In this document: one piece after another, positions 24,986 to 34,446 of the stretch
Position numbering within the stretch: position 1 is the stretch's first letter
Layout: every line of letters starts with the position of its first letter
Assembly: GCF_900130125.1 (NCBI RefSeq)
Contig: NZ_FQXY01000010.1
Span: 992,001-1,056,000 of the forward strand
Length of the DNA stretch: 64,000 nucleotides
Reading direction: 5' to 3'
From: Bacteroides congonensis
Lineage (GTDB): Bacteria > Bacteroidota > Bacteroidia > Bacteroidales > Bacteroidaceae
Notes under the pieces: model-generated
What the model was told of the DNA's origin: nothing
Database searches by the model: none
What the model saw: only the letters and a program-made list of their open reading frames with translations
Position numbers and translations under genes: made by a program

Positions 24986-27467
24986 ATGGATGATAGCCTG
25001 TTTTCTCCCCCTTTCAGTGCTTTGGGCTACTGACGGTGCGAAAGCATGTACTTCTTTCTCGCAGCAGGGACGCCGGGTGACTTTTCACCTGGCGGACAGC
25101 GCCGCCTTGCAACTGCAACTTTGCAGCCCTTCCGTAGTAAAAATATACTTCTCGCCCGACGGGCGATTTCAGCGGAAGAACGCTTCTTTTGCCGTCATCA
25201 ATGAGGAACTGGAAGAGGTAGGTGCGATTCATGTGGACGAGCAGGCTGCCTGCTACGAAATATTCACCCAGAAGCTGCGCATCCGGGTGAATAAATCCCC
25301 CATGAGCCTTCAGATATTCGACAAGTATCAGAAGCTCCTGTTTAGTGACTATGCCGACAAGGGGCACGTGAGTGAAGGAACAAGGAAAGTGGAATATAAG
25401 GTTCTCCGTCGTGACGAGCATTTCTTCGGACTTGGTGAGAAAGCGGGCAAGATGAACCGTCGCGGAGAGTCATATAAAATGTGGAATAGCGACAAGCCTT
25501 GTTACAGCGTAGCTGAAGACCCGCTTTACAAAAGCATCCCTTTCTTTATGAGCAGCTACCGATATGGCATCTTCCTGGATAATACATATAAGACGGAATT
25601 CAAGTTCGGTACGGAAAGCCGTGATTATTACAGCTTCGAAGCCCCGGACGGCGAAATGATTTATTACTTTATCTTTGGTAAAGACTATAAAGAAATCATC
25701 AGCCAATACGTCGACCTGACCGGCAAACCTATCATGCCCCCGAAATGGGCTTTAGGCTTTGCGCAATGCCGTGGCTTGTTGACAAGCGAGAAGTTAAGTC
25801 GCGAAATAGCCGAAGGCTACCGTAAGCGGGGAATCCCTTGTGACATTATCTATCAGGACATCGGCTGGACGGAACACTTGCAGGACTTCGAATGGCGGAA
25901 AGGGAACTATGAGAACCCGAAGAAGATGCTTTCCGACCTGAAAGGGATGGGCTTCAAAGTAATCGTATCCCAAGACCCGGTTATCTCCCAAGCCAATAAA
26001 AAGCAATGGGAAGAAGCAGACCGCCTGGGTTATTTCGTAAAGGACAGTACGACCGGCAAGAGTTACGATATGCCCTGGCCTTGGGGTGGTAACTGCGGTG
26101 TGGTGGACTTCACCTTACCCGCCGTAGCCGACTGGTGGGGAACTTATCAACAGAAACCTGTTGACGACGGCATCTCCGGCTTTTGGACGGATATGGGCGA
26201 ACCTGCCTGGAGCAACGAAGAGCAAACGGAACGTTTGGTCATGCAGCACTACCTCGGCATGCACGATGAAATCCATAACGTCTACGGACTGACCTGGGAC
26301 AAGGTAGTCAAAGAGCAATTTGAAAAGAGAAACCCGAACCGCCGTATTTTCCAAATGACCCGTGCCGCCTATGCGGGATTACAACGCTATACGTTCGGTT
26401 GGACAGGTGATTGTGGCAACGGGGACGATGTATTGCAAGGTTGGGGACAGCTAGCCAATCAGATTCCAGTAATGCTTTCCGCCGGCTTGGGACTAATCCC
26501 GTTTTCTACTTGTGATATTACAGGCTATTGCGGAGACATCGAAGATTATCCGGCTATGGCGGAACTCTATACCCGCTGGGTGCAATTCGGTGCTTTCAAC
26601 CCTTTGAGCCGTATTCACCACGAAGGGGATAACGCAGTAGAACCCTGGCTATTCGGTTCGGAAGCGGAAAAGAACGCTAAAGCGGCTATCGAACTCAAAT
26701 ATCGTCTACTACCATATATCTACACCTACGCCCGCGAGGCTTACGATACGGGATTGCCTATCATGCGTCCTCTTTTCCTTGAATATCCGGCGGATACGGA
26801 AACTTTCTCCACGGATGCCCAATTCTTATTCGGCAGTGAATTATTAATAGCCCCCGTCGTAAAGAAAGGTGCCCGCACAAAGAACGTCTACCTGCCCGAA
26901 GGTACATGGATTGACTATAACAACAAGCAGACGGTCTACGCCGGTGAGCAATGGACTACCGTCGACGCTCCCTTGTCTTCCATACCGATGTTTGTAAAAC
27001 AAGGTTCTATTATACCTACCATGCCTGTAATGAACTACACCCATGAGAAGCCGGTATATCCGCTGACTTTTGAAATCTTTCCGGCACAGGAAGGTGTACA
27101 GGCGAATTTTACTCTCTACGAGGACGAAGGAGAAGACCTGGGATACCAACGTGACGAGTTTGCAAAAACTCCCATTGTATGCCGAACCTTGCCGGATGGA
27201 ATTGAGCTGACTGTTTCTGCCCGCGAAGGAAAGGGGTACACTGTCCCCGGTCCAAGAAATCTTCTATTCCGTATTTATTCTGCGAAAGTGCCCAAAGAGG
27301 TAACTGTCCAAGGGAAGAAAATAAAGAAAGCCAGACCGGAAAGACTGGAAGCAGATTTGGAGAATAATACGGAATCCGTACTATGGAGTTGGGATAAGGA
27401 AAACGGTATGTGTAGTGTGCGGATACCTGATAAAGGTATTAATGAGCAGATTATGGTTGCTTTTTAA
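24969..27467 (+). CDS. GH31 alpha-glucosidase (dextran PUL)
   Basis: Retaining alpha-glucosidase that should release glucose from isomalto-oligosaccharides in the periplasm. The start at 24969 (MTRIIVWMIA) gives a signal peptide ending LSVLWATDG; the frame runs 24 codons upstream through repeated start-like cassettes. About 832 residues: N-terminal beta-sandwich with DEHFFGLGEKAGKMNRRG, the (beta/alpha)8 barrel with nucleophile Asp408 in GFWTDMGEPAW and acid/base Asp481 in FGWTGDCGNGDD, then two C-terminal beta domains. It is the last gene of the dextran operon. Within GH31 the exact linkage preference (1,6 versus 1,4 or 1,3) is inferred from the neighbours. Confidence 0.92.
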   Translation: MTRIIVWMIACFLPLSVLWATDGAKACTSFSQQGRRVTFHLADSAALQLQLCSPSVVKIYFSPDGRFQRKNASFAVINEELEEVGAIHVDEQAACYEIFTQKLRIRVNKSPMSLQIFDKYQKLLFSDYADKGHVSEGTRKVEYKVLRRDEHFFGLGEKAGKMNRRGESYKMWNSDKPCYSVAEDPLYKSIPFFMSSYRYGIFLDNTYKTEFKFGTESRDYYSFEAPDGEMIYYFIFGKDYKEIISQYVDLTGKPIMPPKWALGFAQCRGLLTSEKLSREIAEGYRKRGIPCDIIYQDIGWTEHLQDFEWRKGNYENPKKMLSDLKGMGFKVIVSQDPVISQANKKQWEEADRLGYFVKDSTTGKSYDMPWPWGGNCGVVDFTLPAVADWWGTYQQKPVDDGISGFWTDMGEPAWSNEEQTERLVMQHYLGMHDEIHNVYGLTWDKVVKEQFEKRNPNRRIFQMTRAAYAGLQRYTFGWTGDCGNGDDVLQGWGQLANQIPVMLSAGLGLIPFSTCDITGYCGDIEDYPAMAELYTRWVQFGAFNPLSRIHHEGDNAVEPWLFGSEAEKNAKAAIELKYRLLPYIYTYAREAYDTGLPIMRPLFLEYPADTETFSTDAQFLFGSELLIAPVVKKGARTKNVYLPEGTWIDYNNKQTVYAGEQWTTVDAPLSSIPMFVKQGSIIPTMPVMNYTHEKPVYPLTFEIFPAQEGVQANFTLYEDEGEDLGYQRDEFAKTPIVCRTLPDGIELTVSAREGKGYTVPGPRNLLFRIYSAKVPKEVTVQGKKIKKARPERLEADLENNTESVLWSWDKENGMCSVRIPDKGINEQIMVAF

Positions 27468-28042
27468 CTAAGTAGGGCGGGGCGGCTGTTGGCAAGCTAA
27501 TTGCCTCGACTGTATCCGCTGGCTCTTTCAACTTATTCTTTCGTCTGTTACTAGCCTGTTTATTAAGTCATAATTTATCAGTTGCCAAATATTAATACCC
27601 TAAAAGCCGGATATTATGGAAGGAGAATAAAGAGAAGGAAGGTTTCTGTATCAAGTGATTGGCATTATTAATATCGAAATTGTTTCTGTCTATGTTTTCA
27701 GATGTTTTTATATTGATAATGTTTTCGCACGAAACTCGTATCAGAAATGTAATTCGTTATGTTTGAAAGAGCCTTTTGAATAAATCAGTAGTCCTCTTAA
27801 AAAACGATGATTCTTAAAAAAGGAATATTTAATCATCGGAGAAGGACGTAAATCGCAGTTTGGTAAGGAAAAGCAGGAAGATGCCAAGCATTTGCAATTA
27901 TGTGATTCTCTATTTCTGCTGTTTTGAGAATATTTTATTTGAGGTGTGACAGATTCTTGATTATTTTAGTTATTCGGAGAGTAAATATCCGAATAACTAA
28001 TCATTTTATTGTTTTTCCCTTTTCGATATATTATGATAAACT

Positions 28043-28152
28043 AGATAGAAAATGCTTCTTAATAGCTCATTTTTATCTTCCTCAGCGGGAAACGATAACT
28101 TCCCCGGTGAGGAACAAGTCGATGCACACCGAGGAACATCTCGTTGGTTTTA
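28043..28152. repeat. 22-bp-period array D
   Basis: Within the 885-base gap 27468-28352, five 22-base units are in register at 28043, 28065, 28087, 28109 and 28131. The best pair is GAGGAACA at 28109 and 28131, with GGGAAACG at 28087; the units before share CTTC at a constant offset. A weaker in-phase pair, TATTAAT and TATTATG at 27590 and 27612, lies earlier. A 126-codon frame crosses the array but looks non-coding. I see nothing else in this gap. Confidence 0.55.
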
Positions 28153-28352
28153 AAGCAATGAACAGTTTCCGAATAGAGAAAGATGCATATCCTGTTTGGT
28201 TTTATGTAATATTAGGCTGCTTTTTGTATGCTCATGCATTTATTTATGCAGTTTATTTTCTGGTTCGTTATTTTCTAACCAGCTATTTCCCTGCAAAATA
28301 TTAAAAATAGAACATTGACAGGCTTATATTATCATTTCGAATTCTGCTTTGC

Positions 28353-29222
28353 TTACTTGGTATATTTCAATACCGCCTTCACTGGAAAATGGTCTGAAGG
28401 GATACGTGCTTCATACTTTCCGGTAGCTTCATTCTTAATCCGGTAAGTGTCCGTCAGTACTCCGTACTTTTCAACAACAAAGTTTTTAGTAACGAAAATA
28501 TGGTCGATACGATTGGGAGTATATGTATCCGGATTCCATCCCGTACATGTTCCATTCGTTGCATATCTCAATTGCGCGACCTCATAAGAGTCTGATAATA
28601 TTCCGGATTCGTGAAGTACTTGATAGCTTTCGCTGGTCTGGTCTACATTGAAATCTCCTGTAAGTATGACGGGTTCTTTGCCACACATCTCTTTAATCTT
28701 GCTGATAACCAGCTTGGCACTTTCGCGACGTGCCACTACTCCGATATGATCCATGTGCAGATTAAAGAACCAAAATCTGAACTTACCTGTAATATCTTTG
28801 AATTCTCCCCATGTACAGATACGGGTATAGGCTGCATCCCATCCCTTATTCGGCTTCGAGGTATCTTCCGATAACCAAAAGTTTCCTGATTTGAGTAGCT
28901 TGAATTTATCTTTTCGGTAGAAGACAGGTGCATATTCCCCTTTCGTTTTCCCGTCATCCCTTCCTACGCCTATATAACTGTATTGCGGCAAGGCATTCAG
29001 CATATCTTCCAGTTGATTATGTTTCACTTCCTGCGCTCCGAATATGTCGAAATCATGAAAAGTTATTAACTGGGTGAGTACCGGGCACCGCTGTTCCCAG
29101 CCGTTTCCGGTTTTGGCATCGTTCGGGTTACTGTTTCGTACATTGTAAGAAGCAACATTCAGTTGTTGCGCATTCAGTATTGACACACCGCAGAGCGCCA
29201 ATACAATAAAAAGTTTTCTCAT
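28353..29222 (-). CDS. Secreted EEP-family phosphodiesterase (HTCS operon)
   Basis: Endonuclease/exonuclease/phosphatase-fold metal-dependent hydrolase of 289 residues. The start MRKLFIVLALCG gives a signal peptide ending SILNAQQ, so it is periplasmic or secreted rather than a DNA repair enzyme. Active-site motifs are complete: ASYNVRNSN, FGAQEVKHNQLE, TGDFNVDQ, RIDHIFV and PSDHFPVKA. The long frame upstream overlaps the regulator and is not needed. It lies 19 bases downstream of the HTCS gene on the same strand, so it is co-transcribed with the regulator. Mannan PULs of B. thetaiotaomicron also contain a protein of this fold; a phosphodiester in the glycan is a reasonable substrate guess. 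Confidence 0.85.
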   Translation of the reverse strand: MRKLFIVLALCGVSILNAQQLNVASYNVRNSNPNDAKTGNGWEQRCPVLTQLITFHDFDIFGAQEVKHNQLEDMLNALPQYSYIGVGRDDGKTKGEYAPVFYRKDKFKLLKSGNFWLSEDTSKPNKGWDAAYTRICTWGEFKDITGKFRFWFFNLHMDHIGVVARRESAKLVISKIKEMCGKEPVILTGDFNVDQTSESYQVLHESGILSDSYEVAQLRYATNGTCTGWNPDTYTPNRIDHIFVTKNFVVEKYGVLTDTYRIKNEATGKYEARIPSDHFPVKAVLKYTK

Positions 29223-29241
29223 TGTTTTTATTGTTAGATGG

Positions 29242-32200
29242 TTATTTAGTATCTTTTTCTTTTGTATGTTCACTTCTATATTCTTTGGGAGAAGTGTTGT
29301 ATAACTTGGCAAACTCCCGATAGAAATAAGACTTGTTCGAGAAGCCCGATTTATACATAATCTCGGTGACGGTAAGTTTGGTAGTCTTTAACAGGCCGGC
29401 CGCATATTCCAGGCGGATAGTCCGGACAAATTCGCTTGGTGTCTTTTCCGTCAATTCTTTGAGCTTACGGTACAGTCCTGCTTTGCTTACCCCAATAAAG
29501 TCAGCGAGAGAATCCGGGTTTATGGATTCGTCGTCAATATTATCTTCTATGAATTTGATAATCTTGTCCAGTAGCAACTCATCCTCTTTGTGCATGGAGA
29601 TTCCGTCTCTTACGATGAGAGAGGAACGGCCGGATTTGAAATACTCTTTCATCAGGGAGTATTTATTAATCATATTCTCTACCGCGCTCAATACATGTCT
29701 CGGGTGGAAAGGTTTGGGAATATATAAGTCCGTTCCATGATTGTAAGCGTTAATCTGGTCTTCGATAGAGTTCTTGGCAGAGATATGGATAATCGGAATA
29801 TGAGCTGTCCGCTCATTGGATTTCAATATGTCCGTGAGGGTGATGCCGTCCAGTTTGGGCATCAATACATCGCTGATAATAATATCCGGTTGTTTCTGTT
29901 CAACTTCTTTCAGCGCCTCTTCTCCATCAGCCGCTTCCCGAACCTGATAATAAGGGAGCAGGATATCTTTCAGAAGTTCGCGGATATTCTTTTCATCTTC
30001 TACAATCAATATACTAATTTCCTTTTGTTTAGGGACAAAAAGCATTTCATCGGCTTCTGTCTCCTCTTCTGCCGACTGACTTGCCTTTTCTGAATTCACG
30101 TGCATAGGTGGCAGAGATACATTGAACTCTACATATTCTCCCAATACGCTTCTTACATTGATTTCACCACCCAGTAACTCCGTCAAGCTCTTGGTCAGAT
30201 TCAGTCCGACTCCGGTACTTCCCGCATGTTTCAGGTTACTGCTCTCAAAAATCTTGAACCGGCTGAATATCTCGCTCATTTGTTTCTCAGTCAGTCCCTT
30301 GCCTGAATTGCGTATGCGAAAATGTAATGTCCCGTCAGCGACATTCTGCCGTATCTCGGCACGGATATATCCGCCGGACGGCGTGTATTTGAATGCGTTG
30401 GAAAGTAAATTGAAGATTATTTTTTCCAATGCATTCCGGTCTGTCGTAAAAGATGATACTTCTTTGCTTTTGAAACTGAAGTCTATCTTATTTTCTTCAG
30501 CTATACCGGTATAGTTGTCCGATACATAATCAACGAGTAACTGAATATCCACTCTCTCCGCATAGATAGCCGTATGTCCCGATTCTGCTTTCCGGAACTC
30601 CATCAGTTCGTTGATAAGTTTCTGCATCCGGTCGGCATTGTTTTTGATAATGTAGATATATCTTTTGGTATAACTGTCTAGGTCTGCCTTTTCCAACAAG
30701 TGCTGAGCCGGGCCATATATCAGCGTCAGCGGAGTGAAGAACTCATGTGCCACATTCGTGAAGAAGTTCAGTTTCGATTCGTGGATACGTTGTTGGTTCT
30801 GTTTTTCTATATGCTCCAGTAGAATCTGACGATTCAGCCGAATCCGGTTTTTGATGACGGACTGCGTGATATAGATAGCAATGGCAATCAGGATAAAGTA
30901 TATGATAAAAGCAGTGGTACTGAGCCACCAGGGATAGGCAACGTCCAGATGAAGCGAATAGACTTGATTGCTCCATACCCGGTCACCATTGGTACATTTT
31001 ACTTCCAGTTTGTATTTGCCCGGCGGCAGTTTGGTGATAACTATATTTGAATTGTTCTCATTATAAATCCACTCGTCGGCAAAGTCAATAATACGGTAAC
31101 TGAACTCACAATTCTCATTATTGATAAAATCATGCGCGGCAAATCCCAATGTGATATAAGGCTCGTCATAATCCAACCGGAGCGTATGATTACGAATCCG
31201 TTCATAAATATTCTGACTGGCATTGTTTATTTTCAGACTGTTCAGGCTCAACGAAGCGACGTGTTCCCTCAATCGTATCTTGTTCTCGTCGAAATAATTC
31301 AGTCCGCTGACACCGCCGAAATACAACCATCCGGCTTTATCCTTGAAAATAGCTCCGTCAGAGAATTCATCGTTTTGCAGTCCGTTTCTCGAAGAATAGT
31401 TAGTAATCTTTCCCGAAGGCAGGTCGATAAAGGAGATACCTTGATTGGTGCTTGCCCAAATATTCCCGTTCTCATCTTTCAGGATACCGTGAATCGTATT
31501 ATTGGGTAATCCGTTATTATCCGTATATTCGATGATAGAAGGGGGATTGGCTGTCGGGAACAACCGGTTAAGTCCATAGCTTGTACCTATCCAGATACTC
31601 GTGGAATCTCCTTTAGTCAGATAAATCACGTCATTGTTAGTCAGGGACAAACCGGAATCTATTTCATTAATCTGCCGGAAACGTTCGGAGGCAATATCGA
31701 ACTTATTGATTCCGCCCCCTCGCGTGCCTAGCCAAAGTTCATTCTCATTGTATCCGGCAATAACCGAATAGATAATATTATTGCTTGGTGAAGAAGGGCC
31801 GGGAGATTTATATTGTTTCATGTCTGTCACTTTATAGGCTTTTCCGTCCCTTTGCAGGCTTAACTTGATAAGCCCGTAACCGGAAGTGCCCAACCATAAA
31901 AGTGAATCATTATGAGTAAACAGGATACTGTACACAGCCCTGAAAACCGGAAATCCGGTGGGAATATTCAGCTTCTTCACCTGACCGCTGTTGAGTGGAA
32001 TATAATTAATGCCTGCTCCTTCGGTTCCGATAAATATATCCCCGGACATATTTTTCCGGATGGTATAAACGGAATTGGAGATTAGTCCGTTGGCGGTTGA
32101 TAGATAGGGATTGACGCTCCGCTCCTGTTTGTCGAGCAGAAGAATACCTTCTCCTTTCGTCCCTGCGAGTATATTGCCGTTGTCTTCTTCGCAGAAACAA

Positions 32201-33225
32201 CGTACCGGATAATCCGTCTTTACGGTATGGAATGGAGAAGTATGTTCATACACTTCCAATATTCCTTGCCCGTCCGTACCTACCCAGAGGATATTCTGAG
32301 AACCGATATAAATAGTAAAAATAGAAGCCTTCGCCGGTAGTTGGGGTAACTTCGTTGAAGTCCCGTTTTCGAGATTATACCTGATACATCCCCCTTCGAT
32401 AAAGCTGATAAAAAGATATTCCCCGTGGCAGATGGCTTGTGACACAGTCTTGTTTTCAGGAATGTCGATGCTATCCAATATGCGGTTATCTTGTGAAACG
32501 GTCAACGTCCGGTCATTGTGAATGATGAGGCAATCCTGGGAAAGATAAATATTGGAAACAGGGACAGGTTGCTTGATTTCTTCCTTGAAAGAAAGTTCGG
32601 GACTGGAATTATGGATACCCAGTTGATAATGTAACAATTGTCCATGTCCTGTGAGAAAAAACAATTGGTCTTTGGAATCAATAACGAAGTTTCTGATGTC
32701 ATCAGGAAGGTCATTCTTCAATGAGACAAACTCCTGTTTCCGGTCGTCAAAATAGAATAAGCCCTGTTCTTTCACGTAGCAGATGATATGCTTGCCGGAA
32801 GTGATGCCCAACAGAAATGATTTCTCCTGTTTCGGCGGGTTATTCTGTGTACCCAGATAATAAGGAGTAAATTGTTGCGTGGAACGTTTCCATCGGTTTA
32901 CTCCATAGTCCGTAGACACCCACAGAATAGAATCGCTCTGCTCGATAATTTGCCAAATGACGTTGTTGCTGATAGAACCGGCCTCTCTCTTATTATAAGA
33001 ATAGGTTTTGAAGCTACGTCCGTTGTATGCATTCAGCCCGTCCCATGTCCCTACCCAAAGCGTATGTTCCGAATCTTCGAGGAAGCAATTCACCGAATTA
33101 TTGGATAATCCGTCCGCATTGGAAATCTGTTTTACTACATTCTGCGAATGTAATAAAGCGGGCATCAGGCATGAATAAATAAGGATGCAGATGTAACGGA
33201 AATATGGGTGTTTTCGTAGAATCAT
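29242..33225 (-). CDS. Hybrid two-component system regulator (HTCS)
   Basis: One-protein sensor kinase/response regulator controlling the adjacent PUL. The start chosen (MILRKHPYFRYICI) gives a signal anchor; the 46 codons upstream cover the divergent promoter. About 1327 residues: a periplasmic two-propeller sensor with many Reg_prop repeats (ADGLSNNSVNCFLEDSEHTLWVGT and similar), a Y_Y_Y domain (CEFSYRIIDFADEW), one membrane segment (AFIIYFILIAIAIYI), a HisKA box NVAHEFFTPLTLIYGP with Phe where Arg is usual, an HATPase end GSTGVGLNLTKSLTELLGG, a receiver with SDVLMPKLDG, and a C-terminal AraC helix-turn-helix. It is divergent from the GH130 gene and shares its promoter region. Confidence 0.95.
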   Translation of the reverse strand: MILRKHPYFRYICILIYSCLMPALLHSQNVVKQISNADGLSNNSVNCFLEDSEHTLWVGTWDGLNAYNGRSFKTYSYNKREAGSISNNVIWQIIEQSDSILWVSTDYGVNRWKRSTQQFTPYYLGTQNNPPKQEKSFLLGITSGKHIICYVKEQGLFYFDDRKQEFVSLKNDLPDDIRNFVIDSKDQLFFLTGHGQLLHYQLGIHNSSPELSFKEEIKQPVPVSNIYLSQDCLIIHNDRTLTVSQDNRILDSIDIPENKTVSQAICHGEYLFISFIEGGCIRYNLENGTSTKLPQLPAKASIFTIYIGSQNILWVGTDGQGILEVYEHTSPFHTVKTDYPVRCFCEEDNGNILAGTKGEGILLLDKQERSVNPYLSTANGLISNSVYTIRKNMSGDIFIGTEGAGINYIPLNSGQVKKLNIPTGFPVFRAVYSILFTHNDSLLWLGTSGYGLIKLSLQRDGKAYKVTDMKQYKSPGPSSPSNNIIYSVIAGYNENELWLGTRGGGINKFDIASERFRQINEIDSGLSLTNNDVIYLTKGDSTSIWIGTSYGLNRLFPTANPPSIIEYTDNNGLPNNTIHGILKDENGNIWASTNQGISFIDLPSGKITNYSSRNGLQNDEFSDGAIFKDKAGWLYFGGVSGLNYFDENKIRLREHVASLSLNSLKINNASQNIYERIRNHTLRLDYDEPYITLGFAAHDFINNENCEFSYRIIDFADEWIYNENNSNIVITKLPPGKYKLEVKCTNGDRVWSNQVYSLHLDVAYPWWLSTTAFIIYFILIAIAIYITQSVIKNRIRLNRQILLEHIEKQNQQRIHESKLNFFTNVAHEFFTPLTLIYGPAQHLLEKADLDSYTKRYIYIIKNNADRMQKLINELMEFRKAESGHTAIYAERVDIQLLVDYVSDNYTGIAEENKIDFSFKSKEVSSFTTDRNALEKIIFNLLSNAFKYTPSGGYIRAEIRQNVADGTLHFRIRNSGKGLTEKQMSEIFSRFKIFESSNLKHAGSTGVGLNLTKSLTELLGGEINVRSVLGEYVEFNVSLPPMHVNSEKASQSAEEETEADEMLFVPKQKEISILIVEDEKNIRELLKDILLPYYQVREAADGEEALKEVEQKQPDIIISDVLMPKLDGITLTDILKSNERTAHIPIIHISAKNSIEDQINAYNHGTDLYIPKPFHPRHVLSAVENMINKYSLMKEYFKSGRSSLIVRDGISMHKEDELLLDKIIKFIEDNIDDESINPDSLADFIGVSKAGLYRKLKELTEKTPSEFVRTIRLEYAAGLLKTTKLTVTEIMYKSGFSNKSYFYREFAKLYNTSPKEYRSEHTKEKDTK

Positions 33226-33256
33226 ATCGCAAAGATAGAGAGGAAAAATAAGAAAA

Positions 33257-33264
33257 CAAAGATA
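33257..33264 (-). promoter_or_regulatory. -7 box for the HTCS gene
   Basis: TATCTTTG on the minus strand, an exact TAnnTTTG match, 31 bases before the chosen HTCS start. A second TATCTTTG overlaps the start codon and is too close to serve. Confidence 0.5.
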
Positions 33265-33270
33265 AAAATA

Positions 33271-33341
33271 TGCTGTACAACACCTGTATACCCTTTTGAG
33301 AATATAGTACACTCTTTCCGTTACCATGTGGGGTAGCTTTG
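33271..33341 (+). promoter_or_regulatory. HTCS-type operator and promoter, copy 1
   Basis: The 45-base element at 33271-33315 recurs at 35740-35784 with only three differences. Here it ends 18 bases before a perfect -7 box (TAGCTTTG, 33334-33341) that serves the GH130 gene. It contains TGTACAACACC and the core TATACCCTTTTGAG. The minus-strand HTCS promoter abuts its other side, so binding could also autoregulate the sensor. Confidence 0.8.
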
Positions 33342-33381
33342 CCACGAGAAGTAAAAACAACACATATTTAATAATCTAAAA

Positions 33382-34428
33382 ATGGATATTGCAAAACGAT
33401 TTCATCAGAACCCGTTACTGAAACCATCCGATTTACAACCGGGAATAGAAGGGATGGAAATTACTTGTTTCCTGAATCCCGGCGTGTTCCGTTTCGATGG
33501 AAAAATATGGTTATTGTTGCGGGTGGCCGAACGCCCTGTGCAGAAACAGGGAGTGATTAGTTTTCCTGTATATAATAAGGAAAGGAAGATAGAAGTACTC
33601 TCTTTTGACGAAAATGACCCGAAACTGGATGCTTCTGACCCTCGTGTGATAGGATATGCGGGACAGAATTATCTGACTACCATGTCTTATCTCCGGCTGG
33701 TATCGAGCGAGGATGGCATCCACTTTAAAGAAGAGCCGGATTATCCGCCTATTTTCGGTCAGGGAGCTTTGGAAGCTTTCGGCATCGAAGATTGTCGGGT
33801 AGCCACTACTGCCGATGGTTATTACCTGACGTTTACCGAAGTCTCTTCGGTTGCTGTCGGCGTGGGGCTGATTCACACTCGTGACTGGAAGAATTATACT
33901 CGTCACGGTATGATTTTTCCCCCTCATAATAAAGATTGTGCCTTGTTTGAAGAGACAATAAACGGAAAATACCTTGCCCTGCATCGTCCGAGTAGTCCCG
34001 AACTGGGTGGCAACTATATCTGGCTTGCCGAATCCCCCGACCGCTTGCATTGGGGCAACCACCGTTGTATTGCGACCACTCGTCCCGATAGTTGGGATTG
34101 TGCCCGTGTGGGCGCAGGTGCCGCGCCTATCCGTACAGAGGAAGGATGGCTGGAGATTTATCATGGTGCAGATTATCAGAACCGCTATTGCTTGGGAGCC
34201 CTTCTGCTTGATTTGAATGACCCCTCTAAGGTAATCGCCCGAAGCAAAGCTCCTATAATGGAGCCGATTGCTCCCTACGAGCAGACTGGATTTTTCGGAA
34301 ATGTAGTCTTCACTAACGGTCATTTGGTAGAGGGGGATACAGTGACCATTTACTATGGTGCAAGTGACGAGGTAATCTGCGGAGCGAAGTTATCTATTGA
34401 AGAAATTCTTCGTTCATTAAAGTCATGA
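33382..34428 (+). CDS. GH130 beta-mannoside phosphorylase/hydrolase, cytoplasmic
   Basis: Five-bladed propeller enzyme of family GH130, which acts on beta-mannosides either by phosphorolysis or, in one subgroup, by hydrolysis of beta-1,2-mannosides. The 348-residue product has no signal peptide. It begins RFHQNPLLKPSDLQP, and the likely general acid is Asp137 in GIEDCRV. It pairs with an MFS importer gene 19 bases downstream, so it probably processes a disaccharide inside the cell. Phosphorylase and hydrolase subgroups differ in phosphate-binding Arg/His residues, which needs an alignment I cannot run. Confidence 0.88.
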   Translation: MDIAKRFHQNPLLKPSDLQPGIEGMEITCFLNPGVFRFDGKIWLLLRVAERPVQKQGVISFPVYNKERKIEVLSFDENDPKLDASDPRVIGYAGQNYLTTMSYLRLVSSEDGIHFKEEPDYPPIFGQGALEAFGIEDCRVATTADGYYLTFTEVSSVAVGVGLIHTRDWKNYTRHGMIFPPHNKDCALFEETINGKYLALHRPSSPELGGNYIWLAESPDRLHWGNHRCIATTRPDSWDCARVGAGAAPIRTEEGWLEIYHGADYQNRYCLGALLLDLNDPSKVIARSKAPIMEPIAPYEQTGFFGNVVFTNGHLVEGDTVTIYYGASDEVICGAKLSIEEILRSLKS

Positions 34429-34446
34429 CATATATTAAGGTAGGGA

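Noticed and set aside
27924..28304. 126-codon open frame downstream of the dextran PUL
   Set aside because: Odd composition, no recognisable domain, crosses the 22-bp array D, and lacks a plausible promoter or start context.
28353..29222. DNA repair exonuclease (xth-like)
   Set aside because: It has a signal peptide and sits in a PUL, so a nuclease acting on chromosomal DNA is unlikely.
33226..33363. N-terminal extension of the HTCS protein
   Set aside because: This stretch holds the 45-bp operator and the HTCS -7 box, so it should be promoter rather than coding sequence.
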